Counted from the first letter of the stretch, positions 23,428 to 33,404 are shown. The stretch is 64,000 nucleotides of DNA from Humulus lupulus (GCF_963169125.1 NC_084802.1:20615107-20679106), one strand, 5' to 3'. Program-made: numbers and translations. The notes: a model not told the origin generated them from the sequence alone.

Positions 23428-26177
23428 ATGTCACAGAATCCGGAAAGACGGTGGGGGTCATTACAAGCAGTCCCTTACGAGCCCAAATCTCCGAGCCCGG
23501 AATCGGTCTTTGCCCGGAACCAACGTCGGATAAAAGAATACGAACTTGCGCGCGAGCAGGAGGACATTCGAGCCCACTACCGTCGTCAGATAGACGAGGT
23601 CATTGAAAAGAAGAGAAGAGTTCTTCGGGAAGCCATCTATCCGGAGCCCAACCCTGGACCTAGGCCAATTCCCCTCGACCCAGCGTTAAAAGTCACGGTT
23701 GCATACCACCCAGGGGAACTCCAGTTTTCCTTAATGGCGGAGCCTTCGTCTTCGGAGCCTAGGAGGGAGATGTTTGAAGCCGAATTCTACCAGAGCTCGG
23801 TTACCACCACCGACCAAATAACTGATATCTTGGCCCTCCATGGCCTTGGTTCGTTGGACACACTGAAGTGTCGAGCTCCGACAAGGCATGAACGGAGCTG
23901 TTTCGCTCCCGGGGGCCACGATTCCAGTGTGAAATACGCGGCCTGGAGCCAGGAACATATAAGGGCAGGAGCTTTGCTGCCCCTGAAGTCCTTTTTCAGA
24001 GACTTCATTGATTTCGTTGGGTTGGCTCCATTCCAACTCAACACCAACTCATACAGGGTGCTGTCTGCCCTGAGGTCCTTATTCCACGAGCTGGGGTGGA
24101 CAGGGCCTTCACCCCAAGAGATTTTATATCTCTTTTGTTTGAAGAGTAATCCCTCCCGAGCTCGGGGAGGAGATGGTTTTTACTATCTTTCGAGCTACCC
24201 CAAAGAGACAAAGATCTTTGAAGATCTTCCGAACCACCCTCCTGACTTCAAGAAGGCTTTTTTCTGGACAGACGGTCTGTCCCCGTCTCGACACCGTTCG
24301 TTCAGGCGGATTCGTAAGTGTTCTCGTTACTTTCTATTTTTAAGCTCGAAATTTTAGCCCTAAAATCCATATTTAGTTGAAGTGTACCTCGTCTTTCAGC
24401 TAACTTTCAGCGTCCCACCCCTGACGAAACAATGAAAGAGCACAGAGAGGCTTTGCTCCGACTCCCATACGGCAGGAGGTCTCTCTCATTTCTATTACAT
24501 GAGGACAAGCTACGAGCTTGTGGGTTGTTGGGACAGGGCCAGTCAACCTCTGACTGGTCCAGTAAAAAATATGAACGCTGGGAGGAAGTGCCACTGCCCA
24601 CAGGCATCCTTCCTCCGAGGAGAGAAAGGAAAGCATCTCTCCCAATCCGCTCGAGAAGTCCGCGGTCGGGAAATGAGGCCAATGACGAAGCCTCGAGTTC
24701 GGACTCCGGAGGAGGTAAAACCCTTCCTACTTCGCGAATGTGGTCCCCCACTTTGTTAAAACACAGGCCCAATAGACTAGTCTCGTGCCCACAGGATAGA
24801 TACCACTTCTACATATGGAGTTGGGTAGATGACTGTGTCCATAGGTTTGATAGTGGGCTCGGGAAATATGATACCATGTACACCACGAACGAGGTGTGGA
24901 ATGGGATAGCGGTGCAGTATGGGACCAATGACTATAGGGACCTCTCGAGGTTATCACCAACTTATAGGGAAGGCACTCCCCCCGCCTCTTCTGAAGACGG
25001 GGGAATTTCATGGTCCCCAAGCTCGAGCTTGGGGAAGAGTCTCAGTTAGGTTTTTTCTTCAACTGGTTTACATCTTTTCCCAAAGTTATTATCATTGTTT
25101 AACTCACTGTCATTATGCAGGTGCCATGAATCCCGACCTCGACGCCGTGCTCTTTAGTGATGGGGGAGCTGGCGCCCAGAAGAGCAAACGCCCGAGGATA
25201 CCAAAGAGGCCCGACCGACAGTCCAAGGTACCTAAACGTCACGAGACGACTCCCACGGCCCAGATCACTGCGAACACTTCCAAGGAGCCGACTGCCCAGG
25301 TTGATGGGTCAGGCCCTACTGCATCCATCTCGCAGCTTCCCACCGAGACCCGGTTAATAGTTGTTCGGCCTCCGAAGAAACCTTCTACCTCAACGGTTCA
25401 GCTGCCAACGGCCCGAACTCATACTGAGGAATATGTACTTGATGGCGCCGCTGGGACAGAAGGGGCGATTCTCAGCTCGGACGTCCTTTCTCGGGTGGGT
25501 CAGAGCTTTTTTGGCTTTGGTGCCGACCACTGAGACCTCGTGCGCAAGGCCTCGGACTGCAACACTCTTTATGAGAAGAGTATCGAACTCTCCGCCGCGG
25601 TAGCCTTCTCAACTCTATTTAGAGTATTTATGTCTCTGATTATAATTCTGATAGTATGTTTGTGTTTCAGGCCCTTGTTGTTTTAGCACAACTCAACTAC
25701 AAGCTGACCAACGAGGTGCAAACGAGCTTATCTCTGGCTCAGAAGTCGAAGGATCTCGAGCTGAAGATGGCTGACGAGCTCAAAGACTCGAAGTCTGAAC
25801 TTGAAAAATTGAAGACCCGTCTCGAGGAGCTTGAAAAGTCAAACGCTGAGCTCGAGAAGGCCAATGCCAAGCTCGAAGAGGAGAAGTCTGCCACCCTCGA
25901 TTTCATGGAGAGCGAGAAGACCCACCTCCTGAATGAGTCTAAGGAGCAGAGGGAGAAAGCGGTCGACTAGGCCATGTACAAACTTTGGGCCGACAATGCC
26001 GAGCTTGACACCAGCTTCCTGGGTCCTCTCGAAGCCACATATGTTGAGCGGTGGAATGCCCGTCTTTTGGCAAGTACAGCTGCTCGAGAGGCGGCCCAGC
26101 AGGATAGTCATGCTATTCGTCCTGAGGGATCCGGTGCCACTGATGCTGAGAAGGCCAAGGAGACTCCTCTTCCTTAA
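23428..26177 (+). CDS. Antisense spliced gene (aORF) of element A: gypsy-associated Transposase_28/PMD-like domain plus coiled coil
   Basis: Model: leader exon about 22762-22941, coding exons 23428-24313, 24400-25044, 25121-25599 and 25671-26177. Introns are GT-AG and all phases agree, giving about 838 codons. Residues about 180-285 resemble the 'putative gypsy type transposon' family (Pfam Transposase_28), with GALLPLKSFF, PFQLNTNSYR and FYYLSSYP. Exon 24400-25044 adds an SWVDDCVHRFD segment. The next exon is basic and Pro/Thr-rich, and the last has a long heptad coiled coil (KSELEKLKTRLEELEK onward, about 25780-25960). Two in-frame stops (TGA 25531, TAG 25968) are each one transition from a sense codon, so this copy may be freshly inactivated or read through. 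Antisense ORFs are known in Tat elements; their function is unknown. A shorter second exon or an extra small intron at 24716 is possible. Confidence 0.72.
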
Positions 26178-26724
26178 ATCCGATCTCGGAGAAATTAGTT
26201 ATCGGGGCTGCGTCCCCTTATGTAATTATTTTATGCCCATGGGGCTGATACAATTTCTTTAACCAATTCTTTTACATGCTTTACATTTCTTGGCTCGAAA
26301 TATTTTGCACATTTTTATAATTGATGAACCGGTTATGTTTATTTACGCATACAAACATAGTTTGGATTTAGGCTCGAAATTCGATGCCTTCATGCATAGT
26401 TTATTCGAATTATCCGTTTCCGACCTCGTTATTTATCAAGGTCGGATATTTCTTCAACCATGAACTCGAAAGTACTTATATGGTATGTAATATGAATGAT
26501 TTGGTTATCTTTTTAGTCACTTTTCCTCTTCCTCAGTATTTTGGCTCCGAGGTTACGAGTTTGAAACTATTTTTCTTTTTAAGATATTCCAGCCTCGATC
26601 TCGACATATTTCGCAATAGGTTTAGGTTCCCATTTATCATCGATCGATAATTTGGCTGGTTTGTTCCAAACCTGTTAAGCTTGCACATCTGGTTAACCCA
26701 AACGTTTTAGGCTTTTGGTAGTTC
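26178..26724. other. Noncoding DNA downstream of the element A antisense gene
   Basis: About 550 bp of AT-rich sequence with scattered CTCGA/TTCGA motifs and no convincing frame. It should contain the 3' UTR and polyadenylation site of the antisense gene. Confidence 0.5.
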
Positions 26725-26955
26725 GGTTATGTCCGAACTATCTAAGCCCGCGTATTTGGTTATATCCAAACACTTAGTATGTTTTTGATAACTCGGTTAA
26801 GTCCGAACTATCTAAGCTTGCTCGGTTAAGTCCGAACTATTTAAGCTCGCGTATTTGGTTATATCCAAATACTTAGTATGTTTTTGATAACTCGGTTAAG
26901 TCCGAACTATCTAAGCTTGCTCGGTTAAGTCAGAACTATTTAAGCTCGCGTTTTT
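26725..26955. repeat. Hairpin-rich tandem repeats of element A (about 99-bp period)
   Basis: The phrase GTATTTGGTTATATCCAAA recurs at a spacing of 99 bp (26752, 26851), and TTGATAACTCGGTTAAG recurs at the same spacing. Within the unit a 40-odd-bp subrepeat (CTCGGTTAAGTCCGAACTAT) occurs twice. Two short inverted repeats are embedded: TTTGG-6-CCAAA and TCGG-6-CCGA. The array lies between the 3' end of the antisense gene and the pol stop, where the two converging transcription units meet. From 26956 to 27159 only AT-rich linker remains. Confidence 0.8.
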
Positions 26956-27159
26956 ATTTATTATTTTTTATTTTTTAAGCTGGTGGTATGTATACCAATG
27001 ATGCCCCCTTAATATCCTATGAGTGTGACCATAGGTTATTAAATTAAGAGAGATTGCAAAAATAAAAAAAATAAATTACATGCGAAACAAAGTAGATATG
27101 TTATTCAAAAACAAACTAACAGATAAAAAATCATGGTTACAGGCAACACTTTTCCTATA

Positions 27160-30100
27160 CTATTGATAATAAGGTCTAAGGTGTTCGCCATTCCATGCTC
27201 GTGGTATGAGGCTCCCATCTAATCTCGCAAGTTTGTATACGCCAGGGCGGATGACTGATTCTATCTGGTATGGTCCTTCCCAGTTTGGCCCGAGTACTCC
27301 TGCTGCTGGGTCTCGGGTTGCTAAGAATACGCGTCTCAATACCAGATCTCCTACTCCGAACTTTCGATCTTGAACTCTTTTATTGAAATATCTTGTGGTT
27401 CGTTGCTGGTAAGCAGCATTTCTCAGCTGAGCCTCCTCCCTTTTTTCTTCGATCAAGTCTAGGGTTTCTTCGAGCTGAGTATGATTGGAGCTCTGGTCGT
27501 AAATCTGAGTTTGAATCGTTGGAATTTCGACCTCAATGGGCAACATTGCCTCGCAGCCGTATGCTAGAGAAAATGGTGTATGTCCAGTTGATGTCCGAGC
27601 TGTAGTTCTATATCCCCAAAGGACTTGAGGTAATTCCTCAGGCCATCGTCCCTTTGCTTCTTCCAAATTTTTCTTCAAAGAACTTTTGAGAGTTTTATTA
27701 ACGGCTTCGACCTGACCATTCGCCTGAGGGTGAGCCACTGACGAAAAGCTCTTTAATATACCGTTCTTGTTACAAAAGTTGGTAAATAAGTCGCAATCAA
27801 ACTGGGTTCCGTTGTCAGACACAATCTTTCTTGGCACTCCATATCGGCATACGATGTTCTTTACCACGAAATCTAGGATCTTCTTCGAAGTTATGGTCGC
27901 CAATGGTTCAGCCTTCGTCCATTTTGTGAAGTAATCAACCGCGACCACAGCATACTTTACTCCTCCTTTGCCAGTCGGGAGCGAGCCTATGAGGTCGATG
28001 CCCCACACCGCAAAAGGCCATGGGGATGTCAACATGGTCAGTTCGGAAGGTGGAGCTCGGGGTATCGTGGCGAATCTCTGGCATTTGTCGCACTTTTTCA
28101 CGTACTCGAAAGAGTCCGTTTTAATGGTTGGCCAGAAATATCCTTGGCGTATAACCTTCTTGGATAGGCTATGCCCCCCGGTATGGTCTCCGCAGAACCC
28201 TTCATGAATTTCCTCAATAATCTTCTTTGCCTCGGGAGGAGTTACACATCTGAGCAATGGCATGGAATACCCTCTTCTGTAAAGCCTTCCGTCCAGGATG
28301 GTGTAACGAGGAAGTTGATACATTAGTTTCCGAGCCTGATTTCGATCTTTTGGAAGAATTCCATTTTCGAGGTACTCAACTATCGGGCTCATCCAGGTCG
28401 GCTCTGTCTCGATCATACACACATCTTCCTCGTCAGGCTCAGTAATGCTGGGTGCTGACAGGTGTTCTACGGGTACAACATTCAGCTCCTCTTTTTCGGC
28501 GGAGGTGGCGAGCTGAGCTAAGGCATCTGCATTTGAGTTTTGTTCTCGGGGAACCTGTTCGATTGCATAAAACTCAAAAAACTCTAATGCGGACTTTGCC
28601 TTCTCCAGATAAGCTGCCATTTTTGTACCACGAGCCTGGTATTCTCCCAAGATTTGATTAACCACGAGCTGGGAGTCGCTGTAGCAATGTATAGCTTTGG
28701 CCTTGAGCTCTTTTGCTATTCGTAGTCCCGCAAGTAAAGCCTCGTACTCAGCTTCATTATTAGATGCTTTAAAGCCGAACCTTATCGCAGAGTGAAATTT
28801 GCTCCCTGCAGGGGTGATCAGAATAACTCCTGCCCCCGCTCCATTTTCATTTGATGACCCGTCGACGTAAAGTTTCCACAGCTCGTGGGCCGTGGTTGTT
28901 ACCTCGTCGTCGGCTATATCGGTGCACTCCACTATGAAATCCGCCAACGCTTGTGCCTTAATGGTCGTTCTCGGATGGTAGGTGATCTCGAACTGTCCGA
29001 GCTCAACAACCCACTTTAGGAGTCGACCAGACGCCTCTGGTTTAGACAAGACTTGCCTTAATGGTTGATCTGTCAGTACATGGATAGGATGTGCCTGAAA
29101 GTAAGGGCGGAGCTTGCGAGATGAGTGGATTAGACTGAGGGAGAGCTTCTCCATCAGTGGATATCTTGATTCTGCCCCCAGTAATCTTTTACTGATATAG
29201 TAGACGGGTTTCTGTAATTTCTCTTCTTCTCGTACGAGCACCGCGCTTATCGCGTGTTCGGTAGTTGAGAGGTATAGGAATAGTATTTCCCCCGTCTCAG
29301 GCTTCGATAGGATGGGCGGTTCGGCTAAGTGCTTTTTGAGCTCCTGAAAGGCTAGCTCGCACTCATCTGTCCAGTCGAACTTCTTACTTCCTTTTAATAA
29401 GTTGAAGAATGGGAGACCGCGGTCCGTTGACTTCGAGATGAACCTGCTCAAAGCTGCCATCTTGCCAGTCAAGCTTTGAACATCTTTATGTTTCCGAGGC
29501 GAAGGCATATCGATCAGGGCCTTTATTTTGTCGGGATTAGCCTCGATCCCACGAGAATTGACAATGAAACCCAGAAATTTTCCTGAAGACACCCCAAAAG
29601 TGCACTTCTGAGGATTCAACTTCATGTTGTATTTTCTGAGCACGCCAAAGCACTCTTCGAGGTCATCAACATGGTTCTTATTAAGTTGAGACTTTACAAG
29701 CATGTCGTCAACATAAACTTCCATGTTGTTCCCTATTTGCTCTGAGAACATCATGTTTACGAGCCGCTGGTACGTGGCTCCGGCATTCTTGAGTCCGAAT
29801 GGCATGACATTGTAGCAGTAGAGCCCTTTATCTGTGATGAAGCTCGTATGCTCTTGGTCGGGGGCATGCATGGGAATCTGGTTATATCCAGAATAGGCAT
29901 CCATGAACGACATCAGACCATGCCCCGCCGTGGCGTCTACGAGCTGGTCAATTCTCGGTAGGGGAAAACAATCTTTCGGGCAGGCCTTGTTGAGGTTCGA
30001 GTAGTCAATGCACGTCCTCCACGTCCCATTGGGCTTCGGGACCAACACTGGATTGGCCACCCAGTCCGGGTAAAAAGCGTCCCTTATGAAATTATTTGAT

Positions 30101-30291
30101 TTCAGCCTGTCCACCTCCTCCTTTAGTGCTTTCTTTCTGTCTTCATCCAGCTGCCTTCGCTTTTGCTGCTTCGGGGGAAAGCTTTTGTCTATATTCAATG
30201 CGTGGCTTGCTACATTAGGGCTTATTCCCACCATGTCAGAGTGTGACCACGCGAAGACATCCTGGTTTTTCTTCAGAAAGCAAATTAATTG
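27160..30291 (-). CDS. pol: Element A pol: reverse transcriptase, RNase H, integrase
   Basis: An uninterrupted frame of 1043 codons follows the UAG at 30294-30292; the first internal Met is at 30234, giving 1024 aa from there. Numbered from that Met, RT motifs are WRTCIDYSNLNK (about 72-83), FMDAYSGYNQI (110-120), the MPFGLKN turn (144-150) and YVDD (174-177). RNase H has YVDGSSNENGAG and CYSDSQLVVNQ. Integrase shows a zinc-binding HHCC region (GDHTGGHSLSKK ... CDKCQ) and the catalytic D-D-E set (WGIDLIG, SDNGTQFD, QVEAVNK), all intact. The protein ends WNGEHLRPYYQ with no chromodomain. It is probably made only as a fusion with gag-protease by readthrough, because the sequence before the Met (FLKKNQDVFAW) is conserved coding sequence in relatives E and B. 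Confidence 0.93.
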   Translation of the reverse strand, partial: QLICFLKKNQDVFAWSHSDMVGISPNVASHALNIDKSFPPKQQKRRQLDEDRKKALKEEVDRLKSNNFIRDAFYPDWVANPVLVPKPNGTWRTCIDYSNLNKACPKDCFPLPRIDQLVDATAGHGLMSFMDAYSGYNQIPMHAPDQEHTSFITDKGLYCYNVMPFGLKNAGATYQRLVNMMFSEQIGNNMEVYVDDMLVKSQLNKNHVDDLEECFGVLRKYNMKLNPQKCTFGVSSGKFLGFIVNSRGIEANPDKIKALIDMPSPRKHKDVQSLTGKMAALSRFISKSTDRGLPFFNLLKGSKKFDWTDECELAFQELKKHLAEPPILSKPETGEILFLYLSTTEHAISAVLVREEEKLQKPVYYISKRLLGAESRYPLMEKLSLSLIHSSRKLRPYFQAHPIHVLTDQPLRQVLSKPEASGRLLKWVVELGQFEITYHPRTTIKAQALADFIVECTDIADDEVTTTAHELWKLYVDGSSNENGAGAGVILITPAGSKFHSAIRFGFKASNNEAEYEALLAGLRIAKELKAKAIHCYSDSQLVVNQILGEYQARGTKMAAYLEKAKSALEFFEFYAIEQVPREQNSNADALAQLATSAEKEELNVVPVEHLSAPSITEPDEEDVCMIETEPTWMSPIVEYLENGILPKDRNQARKLMYQLPRYTILDGRLYRRGYSMPLLRCVTPPEAKKIIEEIHEGFCGDHTGGHSLSKKVIRQGYFWPTIKTDSFEYVKKCDKCQRFATIPRAPPSELTMLTSPWPFAVWGIDLIGSLPTGKGGVKYAVVAVDYFTKWTKAEPLATITSKKILDFVVKNIVCRYGVPRKIVSDNGTQFDCDLFTNFCNKNGILKSFSSVAHPQANGQVEAVNKTLKSSLKKNLEEAKGRWPEELPQVLWGYRTTARTSTGHTPFSLAYGCEAMLPIEVEIPTIQTQIYDQSSNHTQLEETLDLIEEKREEAQLRNAAYQQRTTRYFNKRVQDRKFGVGDLVLRRVFLATRDPAAGVLGPNWEGPYQIESVIRPGVYKLARLDGSLIPRAWNGEHLRPYYQ

Positions 30292-30294
30292 CTA
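30286..30294 (-). promoter_or_regulatory. Candidate stop-codon readthrough site between gag-protease and pol of element A
   Basis: The gag-protease frame ends AAA-TAG and continues in the same frame as CAA-TTA-ATT into pol. TAG followed by CAATTA fits the established leaky-stop consensus UAG-CAR-YYA first described in tobacco mosaic virus. The position corresponds to sense codons in elements E and B (TCT and GCA). It is the only stop between the gag start at 32529 and the pol end at 27160. Readthrough is inferred from context; a chance nonsense mutation cannot be excluded from sequence alone. Confidence 0.6.
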
Positions 30295-32529
30295 TTTTGA
30301 TTCGTCCTGGAGGTGTTTCCCGACCTTCATCTTCTTTGAGGGATCAGCTTCCTCGAGCTGAACCTCTTCGAGCTCTTCCAAAGGTTGGAGGTCAACCTTT
30401 TCCTCAATCCTCAGATCGATCTCCTCATCAATTTCTAAAACTGTCCCATCTTTATTCTGTATGACAACGAGTGCTTGAGCGCTCGTTTGTTTCTTTCCCC
30501 TCAAGGAAATGCTGTAGCACTCCCTTCCTGCCAATTGATCTCCTTTCAATGTTCCGACTCCGCTCAGAGTTGGGAACTTAAGGGCTAGATGCCTTACAGA
30601 TGAAACTGCCCCCAGCCCGACCAGGGCGGGTCTTCCGAGCAATACATTGTAGGCAGATGGTAACTCTACTACCACGAACTCCATCATCTTGGTCACCGAG
30701 ACTGGATAGTCTCCCAAGGTCACAGGGAGTTCGATGGACCCCATACAGGCGGTTCCTTCCCCAGAAAAGCCGTACAACGTGGTTGCACAAGCCTTCAGGT
30801 CGCGAAGGGAGAGTCCCATTTTTTCTAGTGTTGCTTTATAAAGAATGTTAACTGAGCTCCCATTGTCTATGAGAACTCGGCGCACTCTTTTGTTGGCAAG
30901 CTGTAGGGTGATGACAAGTGGATCATGATGAGGGAACTGGACATGGGAGGCATCTTCTTCGGTGAAGGTTATAGGTTGAGTTTCAACCTTTTGGCTTTTT
31001 GGTGCCCTTGGTTCGGGTTCATAAGGAGACCCGTCCCCTGTCTTCAGCTCATTCACATATCGCTTTTGAGCATTTCTACCCCCTCCTGCGAGATGAGGAC
31101 CTCCTGAGATGGTTATTATGTCCTCTCCATCTATCGGCGGAGGCCTGTCTTCTTCCCGAGATCGGGAGTTATTATTCTGGGCTGCCGGAAGTGCGGCTAC
31201 TTTCTGGCTTGCAGTAGTTTGTCCAGTACTTTGGCTTTTGACATACTGCCGGAAATAACCTCTCGAGATCAACCCTTCGATCTCGCCCTTCAGCTGTCGG
31301 CACTCATCAGTTGTGTGTCCGGTGTCTCTATGAAACCGGCAATACTTGCTGGAATCCCTCTTGGACTTTTGATTCCTCATTGGGACCGGACGCTTGAAGG
31401 GGACCTGGTTTTCATTAGCCAGGTATATATTTTCCCGAGACTCGTTGAGCTCGGTGTGTACTTTATATACGGAGTAATACCTTTCTCCTTTCTTTTTCTT
31501 TCCTCCTTCAGCCTCGGGGTTATTTCCCTCGCTCTTTTTCCTCTTAGAGGGATTCACTGAGGTAGGCTGTGAAGCCGCTGGGTCAGCCGAGGTTGAGGCG
31601 GAGTTAATGTTTATCATTGTAGTTTCGGTTTGCGAGGTTGCTTTTAGCGTTGACCTCGCCTCCTCTACATTGACAAATCTCTGCGCTCGCTTGTTAAACT
31701 CGGTTATTGACCTCACCGGTTTCCCTTGCATGTCATCCCAAAGGGCACTTCCAGGTAACACACCAGCTCGGATGGCCATCAAGTGCCCACTGTCATCCAC
31801 GTCTCGAGCTCGGGCGACCTCTAGATTAAATCTTGTCAGGTAGCTTTTCAGTGTTTCGCCCGGTTGTTGTCGGACGTTAGTCAAAGTGGATGCTTCGGGC
31901 CTGACTCCCATCATAGCCCGGAACTGCTTCTTGAAGTCTCTAGACAATTGATCCCACGAAGTTATAGAATGTCTCTTGTACTTCTCGAACCAACTCTTGG
32001 CAGGTCCGGCCAATGATGTCGGAAACAACATGCATTTGAGCTCGTAACCTACGTTACTGGCTCTCATAATAGTGTTGAATGTACTCAAGTGGCTACATGG
32101 GTCGGTTTTTCCTTCAAACGCTGGGACGTGAGGAATCCGGAACCCTTGAGGAAACTGAGTGTTAGAAATATTGGGAGCAAACGGCTCGAGCTCCTCATCA
32201 GAGTCCTCGTATCGACCACTCCCTCGCTCATTCTTCAAAAGCCTAAAGGCTTTTTCGAGCTGATCAATCCTTTCTTGGACTGGGTCCTTAGGGGGTGTCT
32301 GGAATTGATAGTCATTCATCGCGATCCCAGGCTCGCGTCTCCGTGAGGGATCTCTACGCCCGTTCAGATGATTCCTTAGATCCGGATTTGTCTGATCTCC
32401 TTTCCCCCTGCTCTGATTCAGATGATTTCGCAGGTCAGGATGGCTCTTGTGATTTCCAGTATTTTTACGACCCCGGTCGTGTTTACTGACGGACCTAGTT
32501 TCTCCGGACTCATCACTGGTGAAACTCAT
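30292..32529 (-). CDS. gag: Element A gag and aspartic protease
   Basis: This is a 745-aa frame. A Ser/Arg-rich start is followed by the Retrotrans_gag domain (about residues 125-290, with FPTSLAGPAKSWFEKY and SWDQLSRDFKKQF). A Lys-rich linker comes next, then a Cys/His finger-like motif CRFHRDTGHTTDEC (397-410) and the retropepsin region with the catalytic motif DNGSS (555-559) and LLGRPALVGL near 645. The ATG overlaps the stop of ORF1 as ATGA, so translation may restart or shift frame there. It is followed in frame by UAG and pol. It makes the virus-like particle protein and the maturation protease. Confidence 0.93.
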   Translation of the reverse strand: MSFTSDESGETRSVSKHDRGRKNTGNHKSHPDLRNHLNQSRGKGDQTNPDLRNHLNGRRDPSRRREPGIAMNDYQFQTPPKDPVQERIDQLEKAFRLLKNERGSGRYEDSDEELEPFAPNISNTQFPQGFRIPHVPAFEGKTDPCSHLSTFNTIMRASNVGYELKCMLFPTSLAGPAKSWFEKYKRHSITSWDQLSRDFKKQFRAMMGVRPEASTLTNVRQQPGETLKSYLTRFNLEVARARDVDDSGHLMAIRAGVLPGSALWDDMQGKPVRSITEFNKRAQRFVNVEEARSTLKATSQTETTMININSASTSADPAASQPTSVNPSKRKKSEGNNPEAEGGKKKKGERYYSVYKVHTELNESRENIYLANENQVPFKRPVPMRNQKSKRDSSKYCRFHRDTGHTTDECRQLKGEIEGLISRGYFRQYVKSQSTGQTTASQKVAALPAAQNNNSRSREEDRPPPIDGEDIITISGGPHLAGGGRNAQKRYVNELKTGDGSPYEPEPRAPKSQKVETQPITFTEEDASHVQFPHHDPLVITLQLANKRVRRVLIDNGSSVNILYKATLEKMGLSLRDLKACATTLYGFSGEGTACMGSIELPVTLGDYPVSVTKMMEFVVVELPSAYNVLLGRPALVGLGAVSSVRHLALKFPTLSGVGTLKGDQLAGRECYSISLRGKKQTSAQALVVIQNKDGTVLEIDEEIDLRIEEKVDLQPLEELEEVQLEEADPSKKMKVGKHLQDESK

Positions 32530-33356
32530 TGATCGGTCATATCGTGGTGGATCCTTTCTACGTCGCCTTGTCTCCGTAGTGCGAGATCGGGACGTCTGAC
32601 TCCTCTCAGATGCGCGCCTCTCCGCCCCTGGAACGTCTCTCTGTTTCCTTGTCTTTCCCCTGTACGCCCTTGATCCTGATCTCGACCAGGTTGAGCGTTT
32701 CTGCGGGGAGGTGAAGGATATCTTATGGGAGACGGAGGGAACCGTATAGGTGACGGTGGTTGTCGTCCTTGCCTCGGCCTGGAGGGTCCAGAATTTGCCC
32801 GAGATGGGCCAGTTGCGTTCGGTGCACTACCAGGAACCTGAGTCCGAGCCTCGGCAGGAGCTTGGTTGTTCTCAGTTCCTGCAGGCACTTCCACAGGTGG
32901 ATTAGGCGGGACCCGAGCTCGGGTGCTCCTCTGAGGCCTAGAAGGAGCAGATGGCTCTGTTGGTGCTGAAGGTTGTGCTGGCCTCCTTGTGGCAGCATTT
33001 TTTCGTGGACGTCCACGGGGCCTCCGGGGAGGAACGTGCACGTCCCTTGGAGGAGGGACTTGGTCTTCGCGTGGAGGCGGGGGCTGAGCCACCTGCGCCT
33101 CTGCGGCTAACCTAGTCAACTCCTCATTACGTTTGTTGGCTTCTGCCAACAGCTGTTTCAGCTGCCAATTCTCCAATTCTACAATAGGGACATAACGCTC
33201 AGGGTTATAGTACATGTCCTCATCCCTTGGTTGTGGAGGTGGTCCCCGGGAATCAGAGGACCCACTCCTTTCATCAGCGTCCGGGTTCTCCATTGGCTGT
33301 TTTCCAGGACGCCTTGGGTAATTTTCTTCAGGAGTGTTCTGATTGTTTGCAGCCAT
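32526..33356 (-). CDS. Element A ORF1: proline/arginine-rich protein with an AT-hook-like motif
   Basis: 276 aa starting 48 bp inside the 5' LTR boundary. A short helical stretch (VELENWQLKQLLAEANKRNE, about residues 58-77) is followed by a long Pro/Arg-rich, probably disordered region containing PRRPRGRPRKN (about 110-120). This has the RGRP core of AT-hook DNA-binding motifs. The remainder has SPIRFPPSPIRYPSPPR-like repeats. The stop overlaps the gag start (ATGA). Tat elements such as Ogre also carry an ORF ahead of gag. Alternatively this is the N-terminus of a larger gag separated by a single frameshift, since element E has similar sequence in the same place. Confidence 0.7.
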   Translation of the reverse strand: MAANNQNTPEENYPRRPGKQPMENPDADERSGSSDSRGPPPQPRDEDMYYNPERYVPIVELENWQLKQLLAEANKRNEELTRLAAEAQVAQPPPPREDQVPPPRDVHVPPRRPRGRPRKNAATRRPAQPSAPTEPSAPSRPQRSTRARVPPNPPVEVPAGTENNQAPAEARTQVPGSAPNATGPSRANSGPSRPRQGRQPPSPIRFPPSPIRYPSPPRRNAQPGRDQDQGRTGERQGNRETFQGRRGAHLRGVRRPDLALRRQGDVERIHHDMTDQ

Positions 33357-33383
33357 GAATCTCTCAGGGATGGATGCTTGAGG

Positions 33384-33404
33384 CTCTCAATGAAAGCACC
33401 AAAC
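33384..33404 (-). other. Primer-binding region of element A
   Basis: On the - strand GTTTGGTGCTTTCATTGAGA starts directly after the 5' LTR end (GTCAACA). The core TTTGGTGCTTTCATT is shared with element E at the same position (13735-13749), which marks it as the conserved site of tRNA priming. I could not match the tRNA species. Confidence 0.55.

Noticed and set aside
27160..30234. Chromodomain at the end of element A pol
   Set aside because: The C-terminus ends shortly after the integrase GEHLRPYYQ motif; no chromodomain-like aromatic cage sequence follows, so the chromovirus class is not supported.
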